Shown in pieces: positions 31,749 to 39,544 of a stretch of 39,544 nt of DNA. Both the position numbers and the translations under genes were made by a program. Position 1 is the stretch's first letter; each line of letters begins with the position of its first letter. Under the pieces are notes generated by a model that saw only the letters and a list, made by a program, of their open reading frames with translations, had not been told where the DNA came from and ran no database searches. Source of the DNA: Nitrososphaerota archaeon (GTDB lineage: Archaea > Thermoproteota > Nitrososphaeria > Nitrososphaerales > Nitrosopumilaceae); contig JAGWGA010000016.1 of the NCBI GenBank assembly GCA_028867675.1, forward strand, positions 1 to 39,544. The letters are read 5' to 3'.

Positions 31749-32728
31749 TAAAGAACCTCAACAGTATCTAATCTCCAAGATTGTTTTACAAAGGTGTCCT
31801 CTAGTTTTGTCCCCAGTTTCTTTGATGATTCCAACAATCCAACCCAAGATATTTGAGAACCACAGTCTCCAGCGTATTCCTTTGGTGATACAAAAAACTT
31901 GCAGTCATGTCTTTTGCATATACTTGAAAGTATGTCAGATAGTCTCTTGTTTGCAGCAACGCCTCCAACCACTAAGAGTTCTTTTTTTCCTGTAAATGAG
32001 AGAGCTCTTTCAGTAGCTTCACCTATCATGGAAAATGCAGTTTCTTGCAATGAAAAACATGCAGATTCAATTCCTTTTGGAATTACTCTTTTTGTTGCAG
32101 ACAAGAGACCAGAAAATGATACATCGTTTCCTTTTACCACATAAGGTAGTGGAAGATACTCTTTTGATTTTGATGCAAGTTCTTCAATTTTTGGACCGCA
32201 TGGTGATGCAAATCCAGCATATCTTCCAATTTGATCAAGTAATTGTCCCAGAGTAATATCCAGAGTTTCACCAAAAACTCTCCACTTTTTTGAGAGAAAT
32301 GCCAAGATCATTGTATGTCCTCCTGAAACAAGCAATACCAAAGGATCTTTTGCACCAGTCAACATCTTTCCAAGTTCAATGTGGCCTAGTGCATGATTTA
32401 CTGGATATATTGGAATATCATAGTATGAAGAAAGAGACCTTGCCACAACTGCTCCAATTCTCAAACACGGTCCAAGGCCAGGACCTGCTGCATAAGATAC
32501 AATATCAAGATCATTAATCTTTACATTGGCTTTTTGGAGACATTCAGAAAGAACTTGTGGAGAATTTTCTGCATGATGACGTGATGCTTCTCGGGGATGA
32601 ATTCCCTCTCCTTCTGGAGGTCGATAGATCTTTCTTATATCAGACAGGATCTTTCCATGCTTTCCTCTTTTTTCTATCACTGCACAAGAAAATGTATGTG
32701 CGGTACTTTCTATTCCAAGACTTAGCAT
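31745..32728 (-). CDS. kae1: Kae1, tRNA N6-threonylcarbamoyltransferase catalytic subunit (KEOPS)
   Basis: An ASKHA-fold enzyme that transfers the threonylcarbamoyl group to A37. The metal-binding HALGHIELG (His-x3-His), the phosphate loops SLGIESTAHT and SGGHTMI, and GGVAANKRL are all visible. The length of 327 indicates Kae1 alone without fused Bud32. It is preceded on the same strand by the YchF-type GTPase gene, one base apart, so those two are probably co-transcribed. The end overlaps the PH-like gene by 4 nt. Confidence 0.95.
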   Translation of the reverse strand: MLSLGIESTAHTFSCAVIEKRGKHGKILSDIRKIYRPPEGEGIHPREASRHHAENSPQVLSECLQKANVKINDLDIVSYAAGPGLGPCLRIGAVVARSLSSYYDIPIYPVNHALGHIELGKMLTGAKDPLVLLVSGGHTMILAFLSKKWRVFGETLDITLGQLLDQIGRYAGFASPCGPKIEELASKSKEYLPLPYVVKGNDVSFSGLLSATKRVIPKGIESACFSLQETAFSMIGEATERALSFTGKKELLVVGGVAANKRLSDILSSICKRHDCKFFVSPKEYAGDCGSQISWVGLLESSKKLGTKLEDTFVKQSWRLDTVEVLY

Positions 32729-32729
32729 A

Positions 32730-33923
32730 TTATCCCCTGCTTAGAGTTGACACAATTTTTAAAACATCCCCGTTTTTGAGTTGATGTTCTGCACCTACTC
32801 TTTGTTTTGTCTTTGCATCAATGGCAAAAAGAAAACCGTTTGCAAGATCCTGATGTATTGATCTTGCCAAGTCTCGTGCTGTGGAGCCTGATCGTAAGAG
32901 TTTTGCATCAGGTAGTACTTCTCCATTTTTATTTGATAGCTTTGTTTCATCTTCTACGGGAAACACTGTAATTAATTTTAAAAGATCAAAACATGCATAA
33001 TCAAGAATTTGCTGAACTCCAGTTCCACCTAATTTAGATGCAACTTTTTCTGCTAGTTCAAGTGCACTTTTCTGTTGAGGATTTAGTTGAATTCCATCTT
33101 TTATCTTGAAAGATTTTTCACCTGGAAGATATTCTATGAGTCCACCCTTTGCAGCTTTTCTTAGGAGAAGCTCTGTTTCTGCACTACATGCAATAGCTGG
33201 ATGAATTTTTTTAAGTTCATCCAATATACTGAGATCATGGCAAAGATCAGATTTATTTGCAGCAATTATGAGAGGTTTTGTTCGTTTTCTAAGCGTCTTG
33301 ACAAATAAGATGATTTCATCTTCGCTCCAATCATGAGGCTTCTTTGAATGCAAATTCAAGGCATGTAGTACAGATTCTACATCATATTCGTCTATCCCAA
33401 GTCCGCTAAATCTTTGTGCAATTGCTTGCATTACCTTTCCAGTTTTACTTTCCAATTCTCTAGTTAGTTTGTGCCATTCTCTTTGAAGTATTTGTTTCAT
33501 CCATTGATCAAATTCTTCCTCAACAAATTTTACATCTTCAAGTGGATTATGAGTCCCTACAGGTACTGATTGTCCTTGTATATCTGTAGAACCAGATGCG
33601 TCTATAACATGAATTAGTACCTCGGCTGTTCTAGCATCATCTAAAAATTTGTTACCAAGACCTTTTCCTTCGTGTGCTCCCGGAACTAAACCTGCAACAT
33701 CAATTAGCTTGATTGCAATGTACCTGATTCCATTAATGCATAACGGATGAGTGTGATTTATGGAAAAATGTTTGCACGCACAATTGGTTTTGACATAGGC
33801 AATTCCCATATTTGGTTCAATAGTAGTAAATGGATAATTACCAATCTGAGCAGTTGTTTGGGTAGCAGCTGAGAAAAATGTCGATTTTCCAACATTAGTT
33901 TTTCCTAGAAGACCAATTTGCAT
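32730..33923 (-). CDS. YchF/Obg-like GTPase with C-terminal TGS domain
   Basis: A TRAFAC GTPase of the archaeal YchF-related group, likely ribosome-associated. Motifs: P-loop GKTNVGKST (residues 6-14), G2/G3 region DVAGLVPGAHEGKG, G4 NKSD in IIAANKSDL, and a TGS domain at the C-terminus (residues about 320-397, GAEHQLKNGDVLKI). The NKxD motif is intact, unlike bacterial and human YchF (NxxE), so GTP preference is expected. A cysteine-rich loop (NCACKHF) near residue 50 is a common archaeal insertion. It lies upstream of kae1 on the same strand. Confidence 0.93.
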   Translation of the reverse strand: MQIGLLGKTNVGKSTFFSAATQTTAQIGNYPFTTIEPNMGIAYVKTNCACKHFSINHTHPLCINGIRYIAIKLIDVAGLVPGAHEGKGLGNKFLDDARTAEVLIHVIDASGSTDIQGQSVPVGTHNPLEDVKFVEEEFDQWMKQILQREWHKLTRELESKTGKVMQAIAQRFSGLGIDEYDVESVLHALNLHSKKPHDWSEDEIILFVKTLRKRTKPLIIAANKSDLCHDLSILDELKKIHPAIACSAETELLLRKAAKGGLIEYLPGEKSFKIKDGIQLNPQQKSALELAEKVASKLGGTGVQQILDYACFDLLKLITVFPVEDETKLSNKNGEVLPDAKLLRSGSTARDLARSIHQDLANGFLFAIDAKTKQRVGAEHQLKNGDVLKIVSTLSRG

Positions 33924-33994
33924 GAAAATTAATCAAAGATATGCTCTTATTAGTATTCCAAAAGTGTTTAATTTCATTCCGTTTTAGGAGCATT

Positions 33995-34546
33995 ATGAAG
34001 ATAATAACAGGCAATCCTGGAACAGGTAAGCATACTATAGCAAGATGGATTTCAAAGAAGTTAGACCTGAATATTATAGATATCAACAAGGTTGCAATAG
34101 AAGAGAAAGTATTCAAAAAAAATAACGGGATTCTTGACGTTGATGTCAACAAATTAAAAAAAATAATAAACAAAATGGATTCAGAGAATTCATTACTTGT
34201 TGGACACCTTGCCCCCTATGTAATATCACCAAAGAATGTAGAAGTTGCAATAGTGTTAAGAAAAAGCCCATACAAACTTCAACCAGTATACAAAAAGAGG
34301 AAATACACTACCAAAAAGTCACTTGAAAATCTAGGCAGCGAGATATTAGGAATTGTCTATCATGATACAGTACGTGGATTTGGAAGAGATAAGACATTTC
34401 AAATTGATACAAGTGATAAATCCATTTCTTTTACTGTAAAGAAGGTTGAATCAATTTTCAAGGAGATTAAAGTAAAGGAGGACAAAGTGGATTGGCTACA
34501 GATGGTTCTCAAGAACGGAGACATAAAGAAATTCTTTTCGTACTAG
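33995..34546 (+). CDS. AK6/Fap7-type adenylate kinase
   Basis: A P-loop nucleoside kinase of the archaeal Fap7 branch, which in other organisms helps assemble the small ribosomal subunit. The P-loop is GNPGTGKHT near the N-terminus; other features are LLVGHLAPYV and VLRKSPYKL. Length 183. ATG 33995 is preferred to ATG 33941, which would add 18 residues of unrelated sequence; a TATA-like TGTTTAATTT lies 26 nt before it. It is divergent from the YchF-type gene with 70 nt between starts. Confidence 0.88.
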   Translation: MKIITGNPGTGKHTIARWISKKLDLNIIDINKVAIEEKVFKKNNGILDVDVNKLKKIINKMDSENSLLVGHLAPYVISPKNVEVAIVLRKSPYKLQPVYKKRKYTTKKSLENLGSEILGIVYHDTVRGFGRDKTFQIDTSDKSISFTVKKVESIFKEIKVKEDKVDWLQMVLKNGDIKKFFSY

Positions 34547-34580
34547 ATTCAAATTACGTTACACAGGATTAAAATTTAAA

Positions 34581-36095
34581 ATGTTTGAGATAAAAAAATC
34601 AGATCTTGCAGGAAGGATAGGAGTACTTCATACAAATCACGGTAAGATAGAAACTCCTGCATATGTTCCAGTTATACATCCAGTCAAACAAAAAATTCCT
34701 GCTCGAAAATTAAGAGAGATTGGATTTGATCTAGTCATAACTAACGCATACATCACATTGAAAAGATATGGCGATGAGGCAATAAAACAAGGCATTCATA
34801 AAATAATTGATTATGACGGTGCGATCATGACGGACTCCGGAGGATATCAAGTCTTAGAATATGGAGACATCGATGTAGATTATAAAAAAATTTCAGCTTT
34901 TCAAAAAGGAATAGGAACTGATATTGCTATTCCCTTAGATCGCCCAACAGGACTTGGATTATCAAAAAAGAAGGCAATAGAATATGTCCAACATACACTT
35001 AGAGTTTCAAAAGAGACTCTTGATACCAGAGAGAATAATGGTCAGATATGGGTTGGACCAATACAAGGAAGTGAGCATTCGGATTTGGTCAAGAAATCTA
35101 CAAGAGCACTAATTGATTCAGGCTTCCAGATGTTGGCATTGGGAAGTCCAGTTGAATTTATGGAATCTTATGAATATAGATTACTTGCCAAAATGATAAT
35201 AACAGCAAAAAAAAATATTCCAGATTTCATCCCACTCCACCTATTTGGTGCAGGACATCCACTTACCATACCACTTGCAGTGGCCCTTGGCTGTGATACC
35301 TTTGATTCTGCATCTTACATGCTATATGCAAAACATGATAGATATATCATGGAAGACGGTACTGCACATCTCTCTGAAGTCGCATACTTTTCCTGTAACT
35401 GTGAAGTTTGTACTAAATTAAAACCAAAAGAGATGTTATCATTAGAAAAGGAGGAGAGAACCAACAAGATTGCACTCCACAATTTGTATGCCATAAAAGC
35501 GGAAGTAGATAGAGTAAAGGAGGCCATTCATGAGGGACGATTATGGGAGTACACCATAAGAAAGGCAAGAGCACATCCCAAGTTATTTGAGACAATATCG
35601 ACTTTTACCAATAACACTCCATTCTTTTTGGAAACTACTCCACGATACAAGGAAAATGCAGTATTTCTTTTTTCCAAAGAAGACCAGTTCAGACCTGAAA
35701 TATTTAGATTTCATTCACTTGTACGTAAATTTAAGACAAAAAAGAAAACACTTGTAATCATACCAGATGGTGGAATAAGACCGTTTTATACTTCAGCAGA
35801 ATACAATAATCTAAAAAAGAAATTTTCTTCTAGGTTAGACGATATCCAATTTTGTCAATACAATCCATATCTTGGAATAATTCCATTGGAACTATCAGAT
35901 GTTTATCCTGCAGCTCACTATGTCATATCTGACACAGACTTGAATCAAAATGAATTTCCCGAATTCACAAAGACTTGGAATTCATTTCTTAAGAACAACA
36001 AATTCAAGAATATTTATGCAGTAAAAGATGATTTTCTAAAATATCACTCTAAAGGACTAAAAACAAAAATCAAATCTATCAATATTAAAAAATAA
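34581..36095 (+). CDS. tgtA: Archaeosine tRNA-guanine transglycosylase (ArcTGT)
   Basis: It replaces G15 in the D-loop of archaeal tRNAs with preQ0, the first step of archaeosine synthesis. Motifs: DSGGYQVLEYGD with the catalytic Asp, DRPTGLGLSKKK, GAGHPLTIPL, and the zinc site CNCEVC followed by a distal His in KIALHNL. The 504 residues stop after the C1/C2-like region; the PUA domain usual at the C-terminus of archaeal TGT (about 580 aa) is not visible, so it may be encoded separately. It follows the kinase gene after 34 nt. Confidence 0.93.
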   Translation: MFEIKKSDLAGRIGVLHTNHGKIETPAYVPVIHPVKQKIPARKLREIGFDLVITNAYITLKRYGDEAIKQGIHKIIDYDGAIMTDSGGYQVLEYGDIDVDYKKISAFQKGIGTDIAIPLDRPTGLGLSKKKAIEYVQHTLRVSKETLDTRENNGQIWVGPIQGSEHSDLVKKSTRALIDSGFQMLALGSPVEFMESYEYRLLAKMIITAKKNIPDFIPLHLFGAGHPLTIPLAVALGCDTFDSASYMLYAKHDRYIMEDGTAHLSEVAYFSCNCEVCTKLKPKEMLSLEKEERTNKIALHNLYAIKAEVDRVKEAIHEGRLWEYTIRKARAHPKLFETISTFTNNTPFFLETTPRYKENAVFLFSKEDQFRPEIFRFHSLVRKFKTKKKTLVIIPDGGIRPFYTSAEYNNLKKKFSSRLDDIQFCQYNPYLGIIPLELSDVYPAAHYVISDTDLNQNEFPEFTKTWNSFLKNNKFKNIYAVKDDFLKYHSKGLKTKIKSINIKK

Positions 36096-36117
36096 TAAAA
36101 AAGAAGAATGAATCCGC

Positions 36118-36420
36118 TTAAAGTGCGGCGTCTTCTGCCCAGCCTTTTACGAATATACCGTTCTTGTGTAGAGGTACTGGTTGTCCTGGAGTGTAACTCA
36201 TTGGTCTCATCCAGAAGATTGCTTTTGTTGGGCAAACTCCGATGCATGCTCCGTCTGAGATGCATCTTTCTGGATAAAATACAAATGCTTTACCTCTCTT
36301 CCAACCATCTACTGGTTTTACACGAAGAACATCTGGGCCAAGAGAAGTACAGATCTCTACGCAAAGCGCACAGCCTATACATCTCTGCTCATCAATGTCT
36401 GGAATGATTGCTATTGGCAT
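36118..36420 (-). CDS. Ferredoxin with Asp-substituted second cluster motif
   Basis: A dicluster ferredoxin of 100 residues. Motif 1 is Cys14-x2-Cys17-x2-Cys20-x3-Cys24 (CIGCALCVEIC); motif 2 is Cys53-x2-Asp56-x2-Cys59-x3-Cys63-Pro (CISDGACIGVCP), where Asp replaces a cysteine. Such CxxDxxC sites occur in Pyrococcus and Sulfolobus ferredoxins and give an Asp-ligated or [3Fe-4S] cluster. A 35-residue C-terminal extension ends in VKGWAEDAAL. It is probably an electron carrier; the partner is not shown by neighbours. Confidence 0.93.
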   Translation of the reverse strand: MPIAIIPDIDEQRCIGCALCVEICTSLGPDVLRVKPVDGWKRGKAFVFYPERCISDGACIGVCPTKAIFWMRPMSYTPGQPVPLHKNGIFVKGWAEDAAL

Positions 36421-36559
36421 TCTGTTTTTGATCTTTCATCGTTTGCTATTTAAATGATCTGCAAAATCCATAACGGAGTTATAGAATTATTTCAAGTTAT
36501 AGAAATATTTCAAGTTTTTAAAATAAAAGAAAAACAAAAAGAAAGTATAAATGATATTT

Positions 36560-36781
36560 TTACTTCTTTATTTGGCGCATTGCTTCAATCTGGCCTGATG
36601 TTACCCAGTCAAGCAATTCCGCTGATGATGGATTTAGATCTCCTTTCTGATTCATCATGTTGTGAACCCAAACCCAGTTTATTTGATTCAATAATGGTTT
36701 ATTTCCTTCATCGCCTCTTCGAACTTTTTCTCTGAGGTCTTTTGGGATTGTACTCCACCATTGTTCAAAAGTTCTACCCAT
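36560..36781 (-). CDS. Hypothetical protein, 73 aa
   Basis: A small acidic/basic mixed protein, Trp-rich (FEQWWSTIP, NWVWVHNMM) and helical, with no membrane segment or metal motif. I do not recognise a family, although the composition is protein-like and the start ATG is clear. It is separated from the ferredoxin gene by 139 nt and divergent from the beta-CASP nuclease. Confidence 0.65.
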   Translation of the reverse strand: MGRTFEQWWSTIPKDLREKVRRGDEGNKPLLNQINWVWVHNMMNQKGDLNPSSAELLDWVTSGQIEAMRQIKK

Positions 36782-36863
36782 AGTCGGATCATTTTTTTTG
36801 ATCTAATTAAGTCTTTTGCAAATTATACTGCAGGGTAATAAATCTGGAGATCTGCGTGCTAAA

Positions 36864-36873
36864 GATTTAAAAG
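36864..36873 (+). promoter_or_regulatory. TATA box of the beta-CASP nuclease gene
   Basis: GATTTAAAAG is centred about 29 nt before the TTG at 36897. No ATG or GTG lies nearby in frame, and this TATA would be inside the coding region if the longer frame from 36816 were used. Confidence 0.5.
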
Positions 36874-36896
36874 TCCTTTGGAAAAGTTTTGAATTC

Positions 36897-38153
36897 TTGC
36901 AAGTAAAAGTTCTAGGGGCTGCCAAAGAAGTGGGCAGATCTGCGTTTCAAGTCAATTGTGATGGGGCTAGTTTCCTATTAGATTACGGGGTAGAGTTGAG
37001 GAAGGAGTCCCTATACCCAATCGAGGTGAATCCACATGAGATCACTGCAGCTATCATAACTCATGCTCATTTGGACCATTCAGGTAATATGCCAGCACTC
37101 TTTGCGAAGGGAAGTACTGACGTATATGCAACTCCTCCAACATTTGACCTTTCGAGATTATTAATTGAGGATATGCTTAGAATTCAAAAAACTCAGCTGC
37201 CATATGATTTTGCTAGTGTTTCAAAGATGATGATGCATTCAAAGGAAATAAAGTATAGAGAAAAAATAGAGCGCGGAAATGCCTCTTTTCAACTACTCGA
37301 ATCAGGTCATGTTTTAGGAGGAGCCTCAGTACTAGTCGAATCTGAGAATAAGAGGTTGTTTTACACTGCAGATATCAATCCTAGAGGTTCAAGAATGTTA
37401 AGAGAGGCTGATCTTGATTTTGGTGAGGTTGACCTGGTAATTACAGAAAGTACCTATTCCCAGACAAATCAGATGCCACGAAACGAATCAGAAGAAAAGT
37501 TCATGGAATTTGCATACGAAGTATTAGATAGAAAAGGTTCTCTTTTTGTACCTGCCTTTTCAGTTGAGAGATCTCAAGAAATTGCATGTGTCTTGAAGAA
37601 TGCGGGATTCAAACACAAAGTTGTAATGGATGGCATGGCAGTTAAAGTAAATGAAATAATGTTGAATTACCCAGATTACTTGCGTGATGCTAAAGTTTTT
37701 GCAGATTCTGTTCATCAAGCAGTTTGGATAAAGGGAGAAAAGGAAAGAAAGAGCACATTGGATGAACCATCTGTAATAATTTCACCTGCAGGTATGTTAG
37801 TAGGCGGTTCTGCAGTGTTTTATTTGCAACATTTAGCGTCAGATAAGAGAAACGGTATTGCGCTAGTTTCATATCAAGGAGAAGGAACACCTGGAAGAAA
37901 GCTTTTGGATACAGGACGAGTCAGTACAAGAGGAAAGGAATTCAAGTGCGAAGCAGAAGTAAGACAGTTTGAATTTTCAGGACATGCAGATAGAGATTCA
38001 CTGTTTGAAATGATGAAGAAAATCAAGGGTAATCCCAAGGTGCTTACTGTTCATGGCGATACTGATTCTTGTACAAAGTTTGCAGACGAGATACGAGAAA
38101 AGTTTGGATTTGACGCTTATGCACCAGATGCAGGTCAAATAATTACCGTATAA
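36897..38153 (+). CDS. Beta-CASP MBL-fold RNA nuclease (archaeal CPSF-like, without KH domains)
   Basis: An RNA-processing endo/exonuclease of the beta-lactamase-CASP class. The metal-binding HAHLDH is at residues 56-61, with GHVLGGAS, then YTADINPRG, then TESTYS, and motifs of the CASP region before a final SGHADRDSL and VHGDTDSC. The 418 residues lack the N-terminal KH domains of aCPSF1, so it is aCPSF2-like. TTG 36897 (MQVKVLGAAKEVGRSAF) is chosen by family start and TATA spacing; a TTG at 36816 gives a longer, unlikely frame. The glycosylase gene follows one base after. Confidence 0.9.
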   Translation: MQVKVLGAAKEVGRSAFQVNCDGASFLLDYGVELRKESLYPIEVNPHEITAAIITHAHLDHSGNMPALFAKGSTDVYATPPTFDLSRLLIEDMLRIQKTQLPYDFASVSKMMMHSKEIKYREKIERGNASFQLLESGHVLGGASVLVESENKRLFYTADINPRGSRMLREADLDFGEVDLVITESTYSQTNQMPRNESEEKFMEFAYEVLDRKGSLFVPAFSVERSQEIACVLKNAGFKHKVVMDGMAVKVNEIMLNYPDYLRDAKVFADSVHQAVWIKGEKERKSTLDEPSVIISPAGMLVGGSAVFYLQHLASDKRNGIALVSYQGEGTPGRKLLDTGRVSTRGKEFKCEAEVRQFEFSGHADRDSLFEMMKKIKGNPKVLTVHGDTDSCTKFADEIREKFGFDAYAPDAGQIITV

Positions 38154-38154
38154 T

Positions 38155-39003
38155 ATGCAGAAAACTTCCATCACCATAGACATAGAAACTACAATTAACA
38201 GCGGTCAGGTTTTCCTCTGGAATAAGATTGAAGATCAGTGGATAGGAATAGACGGTCAAGATATTCTCATTCTAAGACAATCACCTTTTGGTGTAAGATC
38301 TTCAGGTAATACAAGCAATTTTTTCAGAGAAGATGACAATTTGGAAAAAATATTATCAAACATTAGCAGAGATAAGATTGTCAAAAAAGCTGTAAAACAA
38401 TCACCAGGTTTGAGATTGATGAGACAAGATCCATTTCAATGTTATATCTCTTTTATTTGCTCATCAAATTCCTCGATACAGAATATCAAATCAATGCTAG
38501 AAAATTTATGTAAAAAATTTGGCACTAAACAAGAATTTAACGGATATAAATTACACACATTTCCAAAAGCAGAGATTCTTGCAAAGGCATCCATGAAAGA
38601 TCTTATAGAGTGCAAACTAGGATTTAGAGCAAAATATGTAAAAAATGCCTCTCAGGCAGTTAATTCTGGTAAGATCGATTTTACATTGCTAAAAAAAGCA
38701 GATTACTTTACAGCTTTAGAAAGTCTAAAAAAAACTCTTGGTATAGGCAACAAAGTTGCAGATTGCATACTATTATTTTCACTTGATAAAATGGAAGCAT
38801 TTCCAATTGATACATGGACACAAAGAATTTTGTTAAAATATTATAAGAAAAATTTTGATAACATTACAGAAAAACCTGTCACAGAAAAAAAACATGAAAA
38901 ACTTCATGAAGAAATTGTAAAATATTTTGGTCCTTATGCCGGTTATTCACAACAGTTTCTTTTCAAAATGGAAAGAGATCTCAATAAAAAAAATTGGTTG
39001 TAA
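38155..39003 (+). CDS. OGG1-type 8-oxoguanine DNA glycosylase
   Basis: A base-excision repair enzyme that removes 8-oxoguanine. The helix-hairpin-helix motif LGIGNKVADCILLFSLDK contains catalytic Lys200, and Asp219 is in AFPIDTWTQRI, matching the OGG1 arrangement. The N-terminal beta domain (residues about 1-85, DIETTINSGQVFLWN) is the OGG1-like one, and QDPFQCYISFICSSN is also a family signature. Length 282. It begins one base after the nuclease stop and is probably co-transcribed with it. Confidence 0.92.
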   Translation: MQKTSITIDIETTINSGQVFLWNKIEDQWIGIDGQDILILRQSPFGVRSSGNTSNFFREDDNLEKILSNISRDKIVKKAVKQSPGLRLMRQDPFQCYISFICSSNSSIQNIKSMLENLCKKFGTKQEFNGYKLHTFPKAEILAKASMKDLIECKLGFRAKYVKNASQAVNSGKIDFTLLKKADYFTALESLKKTLGIGNKVADCILLFSLDKMEAFPIDTWTQRILLKYYKKNFDNITEKPVTEKKHEKLHEEIVKYFGPYAGYSQQFLFKMERDLNKKNWL

Positions 39004-39007
39004 AAAC

Positions 39008-39016
39008 CCTTAATAC
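39008..39016 (+). promoter_or_regulatory. TATA-like box of tRNA-Arg
   Basis: CCTTAATAC lies about 26 nt before the first base of tRNA-Arg. Confidence 0.4.
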
Positions 39017-39038
39017 GGCTACTAATTGCCCGGTATTT

Positions 39039-39113
39039 GGGCCTGTAGCTCAGCTTGGATAGAGTGCTGGACTTCTAATCCAGTGGTCAAGGGATCGAAG
39101 CCCTTCGGGCCCG
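39039..39113 (+). tRNA. tRNA-Arg (anticodon TCT)
   Basis: The acceptor GGGCCTG pairs with CGGGCCC (one wobble), and the discriminator is G. The anticodon stem CTGGA/TCCAG encloses CTTCTAA, anticodon TCT (AGA/AGG). The D-arm is AGCTCAGCTTGGATAGAGT and the T-arm AAGGG-ATCGAAG-CCCTT. No intron or encoded CCA is seen. Confidence 0.96.
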
Positions 39114-39544
39114 TTCCAATTCTGAACTTAACAGAGGACTCGCCAGATTTTTTGCAAGTCATAGCAGTGTCAAGCTACTAACTTGTATTTAGCTCTTTTA
39201 GAAATCAACTATCGCATCTTCTTTTTTGAAATGTTTATTCTATGATAACTATCATGACATTTTCTGCGCAATATTTCCAGATTGTCAGTATCGTTTGTTA
39301 CACCAAAAGCAATTGGTGTGTGATTTATTGAAAGATTTTCTGTTGTCTCATATTCTCTGACAAGTCTAAGATCCTGGCAACTGGCATTATGAAATGTTTA
39401 TGCCCAAGGCTCAATTATTTAATAAAAAATCAAAAAATTGGGCAGACATACCAAAACAGTTAGTAAACTAGTGTTTCGAGCATATTCTTGTTCTATATAT
39501 TTTCATAGGCACTTTCACGTTCCTCAACTTTATGTATTGTAATT
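39114..39544. other. Region after tRNA-Arg, mostly without intact genes
   Basis: Apart from the HNH remnant at 39209-39397, no intact gene is seen. At the right edge, a minus-strand frame (39493-39544) reads HKVEERESAYENI before a stop and could be the C-terminal tail of a gene lying outside, but 16 codons are too few to judge. Confidence 0.4.
39209..39397 (-). pseudogene. HNH endonuclease remnant
   Basis: An open frame of 62 codons with no start codon, bounded upstream by a TAA at 39398-39400. It carries an HNH-like core: SINHTPIAFG (first His), then DTDNLEILRRKCHDSYH (Asn and the CHxxxH end), typical of small HNH nucleases and their zinc-binding Cys. Because no ATG, GTG or TTG precedes the motif in frame, it is most likely a decayed gene. 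A frame beyond the TAA shows no continuing HNH similarity. It sits 95 nt after tRNA-Arg, a common site for mobile DNA. Confidence 0.5.

Noticed and set aside
36816-36896. 81-nt N-terminal extension of the beta-CASP nuclease
   Set aside because: Not family-like, begins with TTG far from any TATA, and would contain the TATA box that fits TTG 36897.
1-39544. CRISPR array, insertion sequence or integrase
   Set aside because: No regularly spaced repeats, transposase or integrase motifs were seen anywhere in the window.

Overview
The window is about 39.5 kb of AT-rich archaeal DNA. Gene content and order fit Nitrososphaerota (Thaumarchaeota), most likely a group I.1a relative of Nitrosopumilus or Nitrosotenuis; this assignment comes from gene content, not a database search. 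Archaeal markers are RNA polymerase subunit N, ribosomal protein S2, an archaeal mevalonate route with isopentenyl phosphate kinase, archaeosine transglycosylase, Taw1, KEOPS subunits Kae1 and Bud32, a beta-CASP nuclease, UPF0147, and a tRNA-His with an encoded G-1. Many genes have a TATA box about 25-30 nt before the start codon and no Shine-Dalgarno motif, so leaderless transcription appears common.

Layout. 1-1128 (minus): a partial MBL-fold hydrolase and NnrE. 1288-1371: tRNA-Leu, divergent from a long plus-strand housekeeping run (1427-10480): rpoN, eno, rps2, MEMO-like protein, mevalonate kinase, isopentenyl phosphate kinase, an IDI-1-like Nudix protein, polyprenyl diphosphate synthase, GltX and an FAH-family protein. 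The isoprenoid genes feed archaeal lipid synthesis. 10661-13438: TrmB-type regulator, Rieske protein, UPF0147, a methyltransferase-like protein and an unknown protein. 13549-15548: divergent response regulator and sensor kinase. 15637-18501: a surface protein, a cyclophilin, a small membrane protein, and an HxlR regulator divergent from a cysteine-rich protein across a palindrome.

18718-26410 (minus) is the most striking region: a tightly overlapping operon for a hydrogenase-4/complex-I-like membrane complex (HyfB, C, E, F, G and I types). All four NiFe-ligand cysteines of the large subunit are replaced, so it should be an energy-converting hydrogenase-related (Ehr-type) complex and not a hydrogenase. 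Its small subunit carries a fused half-ferredoxin, and a 51-residue zinc-ribbon-like gene overlaps the operon's last long gene.

26552-39003 holds small unknown genes, tRNA-His, a Sulfolobus-type alcohol dehydrogenase, Taw1, an XTP/dITP pyrophosphatase, Bud32, a PH-like protein, Kae1, a YchF/Obg-type GTPase, an AK6/Fap7-type kinase, archaeosine TGT, a ferredoxin with an Asp-substituted cluster motif, a small conserved-looking protein, a beta-CASP nuclease and an OGG-type glycosylase. tRNA-Arg and an HNH nuclease remnant close the window. A short dispersed repeat occurs three times downstream of small plus-strand genes.
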